A stretch of 64,000 bases of DNA from Kingdonia uniflora (Eukaryota > Streptophyta > Magnoliopsida > Ranunculales > Circaeasteraceae). The notes beneath the pieces were generated by a model. That model searched no databases. It saw nothing but the letters and a program-made list of their open reading frames with translations, and was not told where the DNA came from. A program made the position numbers and the translations under genes. How positions within the stretch are numbered: the first letter of the stretch is position 1; every line of letters starts with the position of its first letter. Below are positions 33,830 through 44,163 of the stretch, piece after piece. The DNA is taken from contig JACGCM010001664.1 of the NCBI GenBank assembly GCA_014058105.1, forward strand, positions 1,272,508 to 1,336,507, given 5' to 3'.

Positions 33830-34040
33830 CAAATTATGAGACAGTGAGAGGGAGAGAGCGTGAGAGAGAAACCACAAACTGCTCGTGAGAGGAGACGATG
33901 TTCGTGAGAGGACACGGTGTGAGTGAGAGAGAGTGAAACTGTTCGCGAAAGTGAGAGAGACGTTTTGAGGGAAATGGTTTGCTTGCAGAGAGAAAGAGTG
34001 AGAGTGTGTAAGAGAGAGAGAGTGGGGAGACACAACATTA
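33830..34040 (-). repeat. GA-rich low-complexity tract inside the right TIR
   Basis: GAGAGAGA runs mixed with GTGAGAG. Reverse-complemented it resembles the CT-rich tract at 22862-23010. Confidence 0.7.
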
Positions 34041-34054
34041 ATGTGAGACTTGAC

Positions 34055-34280
34055 TCATAATTTGAAAAGAGAGGGAAACGTCTGCCAGATACAGGAGAGG
34101 GGAATAGAGAGAGAGAGATAGTAGGGCAAGTAGGACCCTCTAATTATCCACCTCATTTTTCTTATAGGAAATGCCAATTTTGAGAGCCACTCATCTAATA
34201 GAGATGAGTGTACTAGATGAGTGGTTGTGGTTGAGTGAGAGTTGAGTGTCTCATTTTTGAGTGTCTCTAAATCCGCTCCC
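34055..34280 (-). repeat. MULE right terminal inverted repeat
   Basis: Inverted partner of 22634-22836. The outer ~160 bp match very well; the inner part is looser. Confidence 0.92.
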
Positions 34281-34289
34281 ATTGTTGTA

Positions 34290-35440
34290 ATCTCCTCTAA
34301 TGTATATTACTTGATTACTTTTGTACAAGACATACTAATTACATGTACTGACGTACATAACTGACTAAAGAAACCTAAACAGATTCAATAATGAAGTTAT
34401 AGTGAAGTGAAGTGAACCTCTAAATGTTCCGTCCTTTTGTGAAGTGCTGGATTAGAGGAGATATGAAAAGCTATTTCGTTAGCATATCTCTAGGTTCCTG
34501 AAACCAAATCTAATATTTCCAAAATACAGTACTAAGTGACGCGTTATCTATGCCAAATTCTTGTATTCGGCTTCCGTACTTAATCTAGCCAAATGGGCGT
34601 AAACCAAATAAAATGAGTTGTCTATATGAATAGTATGAAAGCAACGGGTAACGATCCGATTCCTTATCGATTGAGAACTCTTGGCCCTTTATACTACCTT
34701 ATGGAGACGGAAAACTCAAGTCCAGTGATTCGCTTAGGTAAGGCAGAGCAAGTCGAAAAAGAGGAAGCAACTTTACACCAAGAAACATAAAATTACATCT
34801 AGTTGTCTCCTATCCGATGGAGACCTTGCAAAATCAGTATCTGTATTCCCATATGTTTATAATTGGTTTAATAGCCATACATAACGCTGGGCCAGGGGAG
34901 CCCTTTAAGTACCTCAATTACTGAACAACTGCTTCATACGGGGAATGGATATGTGTGCATAAAATCTACAAGACGTTGACTGACAAAAGAACTCCTGTCG
35001 CGTTACGGTTAATCAACTCTACTTTCCCTCTACCTCTATGCAGGATTGAGCATCTTCAGTAAACTCTTCCTGTTTCTCACACGACTTCTGATTTGACTCC
35101 ACTTGGGCATCAACGGGATTCAGTCACGAGCAAACATAGGACATATTTTCTCTGACAGACTATTGATTGCGTCACTTTAAAATCCAGAATGTATATAAGT
35201 GAACCCAAGCCCTTCATACAAAAGTGCTTGCAAAGATCTTTCGTTAACTTTATCTCTTCCTGTAATAGTTATCAATATAGGTGACCAAATTACTAATTCC
35301 TGCTTAATTCCAGCGATAGAACAGAAAATGATTTTACTTCTTCTTAACACGCATTATAAACTATAACAGGAGAACACAGGTTAACCATGCCCAAGACGTC
35401 TACCAATGTCTATTCTGCTTGTATGCACGATCAACACTGG
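34290..35440. other. Unassigned sequence right of the MULE
   Basis: No gene recognised. GTATATAAGTGAACCC near 35191 looks like a TATA region and is followed at 35441 by Tat integrase sequence, so part of this could be a worn LTR and leader of copy E. A 20-bp word, AATCTCCTCYAATGTATATT, at 34288-34307 also occurs at 60994-61013. Confidence 0.35.
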
Positions 35441-35985
35441 GGACGATAAAGGGGGAGATGACGATTGGAAAAAGACTTTCTTAGTTTAACTCGGTGTCAA
35501 CAACAAATACGAAGGACCACTTCCCCCAGATCTGAAGGAGCGCCGACAATTGATAGACAACTCAAAGCACTACACCAATCAAAACGGTATCTTATACCGC
35601 CGTTTAGTCCTCGGGCCTTACCTCAAATGCCTTTACAAATAGAAAGTGGACGAGATACTCCGTAACTTACCTGAATGGACTTGTGGCTCCCATGCCACAG
35701 GTCAGTCACTGGCAAACGTAGCCATTATATAAGGAATATTCTGGCTCGGCATGCACAAACAAGCAGAAGAGTAGTTACGCAAATGTGACGTATGTCAGTG
35801 ACATGGAAAGATGATTTGTGCCTCCACGCTCAAACTCCATGCAAGCAAGGTGTTTTGGCCATTCGAAAGATGGGCACTCGATCTTATCAGTGAATTTCCT
35901 AATTCTCTAGGTAACCGCCGCCATCTACTTGTAGCTACCGATTATTTTACAAAATGGGCAGAAGCAATACCACTCTGTTGTAACG
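35441..35985 (+). pseudogene. Tat-lineage integrase fragment, copy E
   Basis: Frames with shifts give ERRQLIDNSKHY, NQNGILYRRLVLGPYLKCL, a zinc-binding module (WTCGSHATGQSLAN..., RKCDVCQ) and FERWALDLISEFPNSLGN with the first catalytic Asp, then TDYFTKWAEAIPL. It parallels copy D at 59690-60160. The piece ends abruptly at about 35985, where minus-strand gypsy sequence begins, so the second half of the integrase core is missing. Several stops. Confidence 0.75.
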
Positions 35986-36790
35986 AACACATGTCTTGCC
36001 TTGCATCAACTTTCGGCGAAACACACTACGCCCTTGAGGATCATCATATCCTGCAACATATCCTGATGTAAAAAAAGGCTGTATCTGCATAGAAACCAGC
36101 ATAGCAGAAGTAGTTGGTAATGGGGGTCGAGATAACCTATCAGCCAATTTGTTATCCACTCCCTTCTAAAACTGTATAATCAAGGGAAATTGTTGGAGAT
36201 ACGACAACCCCTTCATCTGGCGAGCTTGAGGTAGCTTGGACTGTGTAGCTAAAAGCTGAAATTGTTTGTGATCAGTATGTACCGCAACCTCCTCTTGCAA
36301 CTTCCCCATATCGATTTGTTTCTTATAAAATGTTGTTATAGGAGATAACACTCTAGCCGACGTACCCTCTTCAACCAGTCGCACCAATAGTACAAACTTG
36401 CCGCTCGCATTAACCAACCGCTTCACCTGAGTTACCGTTACCAAATTTGACTTAGTGGAATGCTCCTTACAAGCATTGATTTAGAACTTCTTTCCCTCCT
36501 TCACAAGACGATTCTTGCGAGCTCTACAGTAATGAATCGCATCTCTGTCCCAAAGATAAGGGCTACCCAAGATTACCTGACACACATCCAAAAGAACCAC
36601 CTCACACGTCACCTCGACAATAAACTTCTCAGAAATCACAAACTTGAATGTACACTGCTTCGTGATCATCACATCCACATCTTTTTGAATCCACCCAAAA
36701 CCATACGGCTTAGGATGAGTTGTAGTCGTTAAACCCATCTTCTTCACCAACGTCTCAGAAATCAAATTTTTCTGACTACCCTGATCCATA
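35986..36790 (-). pseudogene. Protease and RNase H end of the minus gypsy copy
   Basis: The frame from 36789 shows DQGSQKNLISETLVKKMGL, the retropepsin active-site region with the usual D-[ST]-G changed to D-Q-G, then VCQVILGSPYLWDRDA. After VNASGKFVLLVR it passes to QEEVAVHTDHKQFQLL, ATQSKLPQARQMKG and DNKLADRLSRPP, the end of an RNase H domain. The whole RT between them is missing. It stops at the junction with copy E. Confidence 0.8.
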
Positions 36791-36969
36791 ATGGCCTTGA
36801 CTAAACTTTGCTTTACCTAAATACTTACATGAAAAAGCTCTTCCCGACTCTCCTCCTCGGTAGCCAAAGTCCGCTGAAATATAAGTGTAAGCTTTGGATT
36901 CGGATTATCTAAATTCGGAAGGTCAACAACCTCAACGGCTAGTGCATATCTATTTTTCTTGCTCTTCTC

Positions 36970-38028
36970 CTACTTTGGCCGAAGCTCCTGGTGAAGTTTC
37001 CAACAATAATAAAAAATATGCCCACTCGCCTTACAATAATTACAATGATACTCCTTGGACGAAGACCCCTCTCCTTTGGCCTCTCCCTTATGCTCATTTT
37101 TCCAACTAGACTTGTACCCCGACTTGATCTTGTCGCCTTCTTTGTCACTTTTCAAGTACTTGCCTTCAATAGCAATTGCCTTCACGGTAGCGTCCTTGAT
37201 ATTGGCCATAGTAAAGAGCTTCAACTCTCTCTAAATGGACGTCGTCAAACCCCCCGTGTACATCAAGAATACCTCATACTCGCCCATATCAATGTCCAAA
37301 ACCAAAGCTTGGTTATAAAACACCGTAGTGTACGCCAGTACGGATTGCTCAAACTTTTGGCACAAATTGTGCTATTTATACCATCTCTTTTGCTCATACC
37401 CAATCGGATAAAGTTGTTTTCACATTAAAACCTTGAATTCTTTCCAACCCATATCTCCTACATCGTGGCATTTTTGATAAGATTTCCACAACGTGAGTGC
37501 ATGACTTGCTAATTTCAATGTAGCAAAGCATATTTGCCGAGCATTGAAGTATTCGTAAACTAAAAAATAGGTTTCTAACCTATCTAACCAGTTATCCAAT
37601 ATATCAGTATCGATAGAACCGTCGAATAACAGAATTTCAATCTTAAAACCAATACGAAGATTATGCATAGGATTCGTGGACTTACCAATAACTGATCGCT
37701 CCTCGTCGGATTCAGCATCACTTGAATCACTATCGATCTTTGTAGTACGCTTGTCACCATCCCCCTCCATAGCCCCTTTCTTCTTCGAGTGGCCTTACCG
37801 TTTTTCCAAAGCGGAAGCCTTCGCGAGGTTCATGAGACACAACTATTCTGCCAACTCCCCTACAGTAGAAGTTAGGACGGAAACTGTCGCTTCCAAAATT
37901 GTGAGTCGATCGTCGGAATCACCCATCTTTAAATCATCCTTCTTCTTCGAATTAGGTTTGCAATGGATCTTCAACAAACTCACTTGCTTCTCCTTTGTTT
38001 GATTGAGACGGTCACGTGTAGAGACCAT
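36970..38028 (-). pseudogene. Gag of the minus gypsy copy
   Basis: Starts MVSTRDRLNQTKEKQ at 38028 and continues with GDSDDRLTILEATVSVLTST (coiled-coil-like). The retrotransposon gag domain follows (LLFDGSIDTDILDNWLDRLE, ATLKLASHALTLWKSYQ), and then a zinc knuckle, CNYCKASGHIFYYC (CCHC). Stops and shifts separate the blocks. Gag would form the particle that packs element RNA. Confidence 0.8.
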
Positions 38029-38077
38029 AAACTGTAATCAACCCCCCAAGAATTAAAATTGGAAAACTGATGACACT

Positions 38078-38523
38078 TAATCCACAATACGATTGAGAAG
38101 CTTTTCGTTAGTAGAGATAACACGAAGAACAACAATTAGGAAAAATAAATCTTTAATTGCTTAAAAAAAATCAAGTTGATTACAATGAATCACTCCAAAA
38201 CCCTAGTCTTTTCTCAGAACTCTTTTAGATCTAACATAAGAAAAAAAGATAACCTAAGTTCCCTTTATATAGAGGGAACTTGAAATTACAAAATAGAACG
38301 CATCTCGAGGCAAATCAACGCTGAGAATCAAAAACACCGCCAGAGTCGTTCGAAGGACTTTACGACTAATTGGTCTAAACCCTAAAAAAGTTGCCTGGTC
38401 GTTCGAACGAAATCCCAACTCGTTCGAACAAAATATAGCTCTAGGCCAAAATTCCAGAGGACATGTCAACACGTTCGAACGACTTTGATAAATCTTTAAA
38501 TAACTCTTGATCCTCTTGGATCA
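38078..38523 (-). repeat. 5' LTR of the minus gypsy copy
   Basis: Starts TGATCCAAGAGGATC and ends ATTGTGGATTA, as the plus-copy LTRs do (TGATC...GGATTA). It contains TATATAAAGGGAAC and several TTCGAA palindromes. A worn primer-binding site (TGTCATCAG for TGGTATCAG) follows at 38067-38075. Length 446 bp. Confidence 0.78.
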
Positions 38524-39463
38524 CTTTGCCTACTGGTGGAGGACGAGGTTGAGAAGATAGATGTTGGGGCCAGCGTATATACGAGGCAGTACTACTGGTA
38601 TCATACGAGGGTCTGGGTTCTAAGGTAGAACTCCCTTTAATCTCTTCCAACTCTCAGTTGGTGGGGGCTATGGAGAAGGAGACAGTGGTGGTGGAGAAGG
38701 GTGACAGAGATTGGAAGTTGTTCTTCTGCATAATCATCGTCTCTTGCCGTAAAGAAGGTCCTCCTTCCGGAGGTCCAGGCATCCTTCATACCATTTATTT
38801 TCATATGAAACTGAGAAATCAAAGGTATCAGTACTTGAACCAACCTTTGAAAGAGTTTTGGAATGAGCTAGTGTTGAAAAGTGAAATGTAATATAATTTG
38901 TAGAACGATCTATAAAAATATCTGAATGACATGTTATCTGTAAAGTGTTCTGTAAGTAATATTCAAGTTAATGAAAAACATAGTTGTGCAAAAATTGTGT
39001 TTGATATATCAAATTAGCTATATTTACAGAAATCGAGCTAAAATAAATATATATCTGGCATATGAAAATGTAATTTTGGGAAGGTGAACTAAAAAATAGA
39101 AATTCATTAGTCAAATTGTTGAAAATATATGTGAAGATGTAAATATAGATATAACTAAAGATATTTTTCGAGCTAATTGGAGTTCAATAATCGTGTTGGG
39201 AGGAAAATCCTTATAGTAAATAGAATATGGGGGAATTGAAATATTGAGCTATGGAGATATTGTTGGAAATGAATGATGGGGGGGGGGGGGGGTGGGGGGT
39301 GGGGGGTGGGGGAGAATGTGAAAGTTAGTTCGAGCGTTTGATGGACGAATTCAAGGAGGTCGATTTGTACGGATAAGTTTAAATAAATTTCTATAATGAT
39401 CTTAGGGTTTTTAGTTATGGAAAAATAGATTATACGATATACTGAATATGGGGGAATTAACGT
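38524..39463. other. Spacer between the head-to-head gypsy copies
   Basis: 940 bp between two divergent 5' LTRs. Low coding potential; frames at 38637-38843 (minus) and 38658-38891 (plus) are not recognised. Contains the G-run at 39278. Confidence 0.5.
39278..39312 (+). repeat. Poly-G tract
   Basis: About 35 bases of G interrupted three times by single T, giving four long G runs. It meets the pattern for an intramolecular G-quadruplex. It is also a place where assembly or sequencing length may be uncertain. Confidence 0.9.
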
Positions 39464-39948
39464 TGATCTAGGAGGATCTTGGGAGTTTTTTTTTTAGTTT
39501 TGAAGAAAAAAAAATACCAAGTCGTTCGAACAAAATTTGGAGTCGCTCGAACGACTTGGGTTCCATTTGAACAGACTTGTTTTCTATTCTAATAGAAATT
39601 GTTTTGAGTGTTCTGTTCAAGCAGACTTTTAGTTTGTTCGAATATATTTTTTTCTGTTCGAACAGAGGTGAGATTCAACCTATTTCTTTATGCATTTAAA
39701 GGCATATGTATCCTATTTTGTAACTAGAACTTGTAACTCTATAAAAAGTGTAATACTAGGCAAGATTAGAGGATCGTGGAGGTTAGATCAATAAAAGTTC
39801 TGAGAGTGAGACTTTGGGCTTGAGAGTAATTCAGTTGTAATTAAATTTAATTAAACAATTAAAGTTCTTAAAGGGATTTTCCCAACCAATTGGTGTGTTC
39901 CTCGTGCAATTATTCATTTTAGGGTTTCTTTATTCGTATTGAGGATTA
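39464..39948 (+). repeat. 5' LTR of the plus gypsy copy
   Basis: TGATCTAGGAGGATC start, repeated TTCGAA words in U3, TCTATAAAAAG near 39738, AATAAAAG near 39791, GGATTA end. Paired with 42374-42858. Confidence 0.9.
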
Positions 39949-39950
39949 AG

Positions 39951-39960
39951 TGGTATCAGA
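39951..39960 (+). promoter_or_regulatory. Primer-binding site (Met-tRNA type)
   Basis: TGGTATCAGA, two bases after the LTR end. This is the usual complement to the 3' end of plant initiator Met tRNA that primes minus-strand cDNA. Confidence 0.85.
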
Positions 39961-40004
39961 TTTCCAATTACGATTCTCGAGGGTGATTGTGGTTTATGGT
40001 CTCT

Positions 40005-40980
40005 ATACGTTGTCGCCTCAAGAAAACGAAGGAGAAGCTAGTAAATCTGTTGACGATTCACCAAAACCTAACTCGAAGAATAAGCCAAATTTGGAGATGG
40101 GCGATTCTGACGATCGACTCACAACTTTGGAAATGACAGTTTTCGAACTAACTACTACTGTAGGGAAGTTGGCAGAACAATTGCATCTCACGAACCTCAC
40201 GAAGCCTTCCGCCTCGGTGAAACGGTGAGGCTGCTCGAGGAAGAAAGGGGTTCTGGGGGTAGATGGAGATGAGGGTAGTGAGGAGATAGATAGTAATTCT
40301 AGTGATGCAGTATCCATCAAGGAACGATTGAGTATTAGTAAGTCGTCGAATCCTATACTTAATCTTCATATCAATTTTAAGATTGAAATTCTAGTATTCA
40401 ATAGTTCAATCGATACTGAGATATTAGATAACTAGTTAGATAGGTTATAAACTTATTTTTTTCGTTTATGAATATTTCAATGCTCAGAAAATATGCATTT
40501 CTTTAAAATTCGCAAGTCATGCACTCACGTGGTGGAAATCTTATTGGGAATGCCACGATATAGGAAGTTTGAGTTGGAAAGAATACAAAGTATTAGTACT
40601 AAAACAATTTTATCCGATTGGGTATGAGCAAGAGAGATGATATAAATGGTACAATTTATGCCAAAAGTTTGAGCAATCCGTACAGGTGTACACTACGGTG
40701 TTTCATAACCAAGCTTTGGCTTTGGACATTGATATGGACGTGTATGATGTGTTCATGAAGTATACGGGGGGTTTGTCAGAGTCCATTAAAAGAGAGTTGA
40801 AGCTTTTTACAGTAGCCACTATCGAGGATGCTACTGTGAAGGCTATAGCTATTGAAGGAAAATATTTGAAGAGTAACATAGAAGACGACAAGAACAAGTC
40901 AGGGTACAGGTCTAGTTTAAAAAATGAGCATAAGGGAGAGTCCAAAGGAGAGGGGTCTTCGTCCATGAAAAATTATTGAA
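40005..40980 (+). pseudogene. Gag of the plus gypsy copy
   Basis: Homologous to the minus-copy gag: GDSDDRLTTLEMTVFELTTT, then LVFNSSIDTEILDN followed by a stop, FHNQALALDIDMDVYDVFM, TGGLSESIKRELKLF and SKGEGSS, with the zinc knuckle worn away by a stop after KNY. Frames change at several points, so no complete Gag can be made. Confidence 0.78.
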
Positions 40981-41199
40981 ATCATTATAAGGTGAGAGGG
41001 CATATTTAAATAGATGGTGGAAACTTCACTCAGAGTTTAGGCCAAAGGAGGAGGAGAGCAAGAATCTGAGATAAGCAGTAGCCGCAGTGGTCGTTGACCT
41101 CCCGGATTTAGGTAAACTGAATCCTAAGCTTATACTTATGTTTCAGCAAACTTTGGCTACTGTGGAGGAGAGTCGGGATTAACTTTTTCATGTCAGTAT

Positions 41200-42336
41200 T
41201 CAGGTAAAGCAGAGCTTAGTGGAGGCCATTGTAGATCCGAGCAGTCATAAAATTTTTATTTCTGAGGCATTGGCGAAGAAGATGGGTTTGACTACTACAG
41301 CTCATCCTAAGCCATATGGTTTAGGGTGGATTAAGAAAGATACGGATTTGATGATCACGAAGTAGTGTACCTTCAAGTTTACGATCACTGAAAGGTTTAC
41401 TGACGAAGTGATGTATGAGGTGGTTCCTTTGGATGTGTGTCAGGTCATCTTAGATTACCCTTATCTTTGGGACCGAGATGCGATTCATTACCGTAGAGCT
41501 CGCAAGTATCGTCTTGTGAAGGAAGGAAAGGAGTTCCATATCAATGCTTGTAAGGAGCATGTCACTACGTCTAATTTAGTAATGATGACTCAAGTGAAGC
41601 GGCTGGTTAATGCGAGCGGCAAGTTTATGTTATTGGTACGACCGGCTGTAGAGTGTGCGTCGGCTAGCGTGTTGTCTCCAATGGCAATGTCTTATAAGCA
41701 ACAAAACGACATGGGGATGTTGCAAGAGGAGGTTGTGGTACATTCTAATCACAAACTGCTCCAGTTTTTAGCTACACAGTCTAAGCTACAACAAGCTCGA
41801 AGATGAAGGGGATGTCGTATCTCCAAAAATTCCCTTTGATTATACAGTATAAGAAGGGAGTGGACAAAATGGCTTATATGTTATCTCGACCCCCATTACC
41901 AACTACTTCTACTATGTTGGTAGCCATGCAGATACAATCTATTTTTTCGTTAGAGTATGTCGCCAGATATAATACCAAGGGGTGTAGTGTGTTTCACAGA
42001 AAGTTGCTGCAAGGCAAAAAATGTGAGTATGAATTGGATTTAGCGCCTTCTATACAGATGTATTCGGTGATTAATGTCGAGTGTTTGAAGCTTTTTGAGC
42101 CGTCTCTTTTAGATGAAGACTCTACAATCGACACTCGCCTACCATCAGTTGATGACTTCTGGATGGAAAGAGAAAATCTGTTACAAGAGGATGGTATTCT
42201 AGAGAGGAAAGTTCATGCTACAAGATGGGGTAATATTGAGTCATTCCAAGCTGGGAAGAAGGGTCAGCTACCTATTAAGTCGAAGTTGTACAGCAGGGAA
42301 ATGGGCATAGCCGCATTCCTACATCTCCAGTTCTAG
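41200..42336 (+). pseudogene. Protease, RNase H end and C-terminal tail of the plus gypsy copy
   Basis: Protease-like KKMGLTTTAHPKPYG and VCQVILDYPYLWDRDA lead through VNASGKFMLLVRP into QEEVVVHSNHKLLQFL, LQQARR, a stop, and MLSRPPLPTTSTMLVAM. Then comes a second join (GKKCEYELDLAPS) into VINVECLKLFEPSLLDED and ENLLQEDGILERK, which looks like the C-terminal, chromodomain-like tail of a chromovirus. RT and integrase cores are absent. The first join is the same as in the minus copy. Confidence 0.78.
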
Positions 42337-42373
42337 CTTGGGTAAGAGCTCAAGGCTTTTAAAGGGGGAGCCA

Positions 42374-42858
42374 TGATCCAGGTAGATCTTGGGAGTATTT
42401 TTTGAATTTTGATGGAAAAAAAAACGAAGTCGTTCGAACGACTTGGGTTCTATTCGAGCAGTCTTATTTTCTATTCGAATAGAAATAGTTTTGAGTATTC
42501 TGTTCGAATAGACTTCTTGTCTTTACGAATACACTTTTTTATCTTCGAGCAGAGGCCTGTGTTCTGTTCAAACAGAGGTGCAATTCATCCAATTTCTTTA
42601 GGCATTTAAGGGCATAATTGTCATATTTTATAACTAAGAACTTGTAACCCTTTAAAAGGGGTAAGGCTAGGAAAGATTATAGGATCTTGGAGGTTAGATC
42701 AATAAAAGTTTTGAGAGGGAGACTTTGGGCTTGAGAGTAATTCAGTTGTAATCAACTTCAATTAAGCAATTGAAGCTCTTAAAGGGATTTTCCCAACCAA
42801 TTGGTGTGTTCTTTGTAAAAAAATTATTTTAGGGTTTCTCTATTCGCATTGTGGATTA
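42374..42858 (+). repeat. 3' LTR of the plus gypsy copy
   Basis: Same length as the 5' LTR, with point differences and few indels. TGATCCAGGTAGATC start, GGATTA end. TTTAAAAGGGG and AATAAAAG repeat the promoter and polyadenylation landmarks. Confidence 0.9.
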
Positions 42859-42863
42859 GACGT

Positions 42864-43840
42864 TATCTCTAAGAGGTATATAAATAATTTTTGAAAGGAC
42901 ATGTAGAGAGGAGGAGGCATTAAAAATGGTGAGGACTCATTCGTAAAGAGGTCATCACGTGTCAGAAGGGCGTTTAGCAATTAATATTACTGAAGTGTGG
43001 GAAAGGATTTTTAGGCTGTTAGAGTATGACGCTAACTTGCCTAAATCTGAAATCCTGTTTGATGGATTGGATGCGAGGGCAAGGGGATGCGAGATTGAAC
43101 GTTATTTTGACTTAGAGATATTTCGAGATATGACTTTTGAGCCTAAAGCTTGAAAAGCTATTGTTAGGCAAATTGTTGTAGAAGAGATTGCAGAGGAAGA
43201 TGTGAGGATCGCTGGGGGTAAACTGATTAGGCGTGGTACTCCTGGTCATCAGGGATGTTTTAGGTATAGTTATATGTGAGGGAGAAAAATGAATGAGATC
43301 AAATAACTATAATTGGTATGTAGGTAGAATATTTCTTTTGAATCTGTTCCTGTATTATTGCAAATGTAGTTGGGAACTATTGTGAATAAAAAAATTGAAT
43401 TTTGAAATGTGATTGTATTGAAAATGACGTCAGTAGTTCTATAAGTACCATAAGTAGAAATGGAAAAAATAGATGAACTTTAATTTTTTTCTTTTGTGTA
43501 AGGAGATAAAAAAGTTTGATTGCGTGCGAGTGTTGAGTCATCATGAGTGTGAGAGGGTCTGAGAGATTTTATTAGGAGAGAGAAAAATATATTTAAATAT
43601 AGAATGTGGGGTAATAATGGGAAGGTGCTTTCACCAAAAAGGTATGAAACGTCTGACATTAATTGTAGAAGAAGCACCTCGATTCCGAAAACGAGGGTAG
43701 CTTGTGCGTGACCCAATAACTGCCAGCAGTTAGAGAAAGAAAGTATAAATATTAGTTCGTCTTCCTCATTCAAACGTTTACCAAACTCATAAAAATTAAA
43801 GAACAGAGGGAGAGAAAAAGGAAAAATCGGTAGAGTTTGC
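42864..43840 (+). other. Upstream region of the Tat copy C antisense gene
   Basis: A frame from 42959 (SEGRLAINITEVWERIF... RGCEIERYFDLEIFRDM, stop at 43151, then VVEEIAEEDVR) may be a second antisense ORF comparable in position to the MDTxPNTR frame of copies A and B, but sequence similarity is too weak to claim. The rest is AT-rich. It ends with a TATA region at 43741. Confidence 0.4.
43741..43752 (+). promoter_or_regulatory. TATA box of the copy C antisense gene
   Basis: AAGTATAAATATTAG, followed about 100 bp later by an in-frame ATG (43842) and the gene body from 44164. It suggests independent promotion of the antisense gene. Confidence 0.45.
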
Positions 43841-44163
43841 AATGAGAGATTTGACGAAGGTGATCAACGAAAAAAATGAGAGAAAGGCTATGGAAGTGAA
43901 GTCAATACATTGGTTGCAAAAAAATTGTTGATTTAATTTTTTATTATTTTAAATTTGTTATTTATAATAAATTTTTAAATAACCTGCTTGATTTGTATGT
44001 AGAAGGATATATGTATATGTATGATAGGTATATATATGTGTGGATATGCATAGACAATTGATAATGATTAAAAAAATTGACAAGATACCTGGACCTCTAT
44101 GTAGGTACGGTGTGAGTAGAGTCTGTTATAGAAATATGCCATATCCTTAAGCCTTCTTTTGAT

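Larger units (their letters stand above)
22634..34280 (+). mobile_element. Large Mutator-like element (MULE) with TIRs and 9-bp TSD
   Basis: The ends GGGAGAAGATTTAGAGACA (left) and TGTCTCTAAATCCGCTCCC (right) are inverted and start ~200-bp terminal inverted repeats. ATTGTTGTA flanks both sides (22625-22633 and 34281-34289), a perfect 9-bp target duplication as expected for Mutator-like transposition. Inside, a short ORF and a FAR1-type MULE transposase run on the plus strand, and a plant-mobile-domain/OTU-like gene runs on the minus strand, converging near 26.6-27.5 kb. The CT/CA-rich tracts just inside both TIRs are arranged symmetrically. Eight clusters of a short palindrome lie in the non-coding parts. 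Length is 11,647 bp. Genes are decayed but the ends are intact, so insertion is not very old. Confidence 0.92.
35986..38523 (-). mobile_element. Shortened Ty3/gypsy element, minus copy
   Basis: Gag-protease-RNase H fragments in order on the minus strand behind a 5' LTR (38078-38523). The 3' end is cut at about 35986 against Tat copy E, so there is no 3' LTR. The reverse transcriptase core is absent: the protease region passes directly into the end of RNase H. The plus copy at 39464-42858 has the same join. Confidence 0.82.
39464..42858 (+). mobile_element. Shortened Ty3/gypsy element, plus copy, both LTRs
   Basis: Two LTRs of 485 bp each (39464-39948, 42374-42858), a primer-binding site TGGTATCAGA (39951-39960, initiator Met tRNA type), gag and a partial pol, and a polypurine tract (AAAGGGGGAG at 42361). 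Possible 5-bp target duplication AACGT/GACGT (4 of 5 match) at 39459 and 42859. Total only 3,395 bp, because RT core and integrase are missing. Termini TG...TA are not the canonical TG...CA. Confidence 0.88.

Noticed and set aside
33785..34038. Ser/Leu/His-rich frames on the minus strand
   Set aside because: Translation of the GA-rich low-complexity tract inside the MULE right end.
43480..43842. Minus-strand frame of 120 codons, hydrophobic
   Set aside because: Overlaps the TATA region of the copy C antisense gene; composition follows AT-rich DNA and no homologue is seen in other copies.
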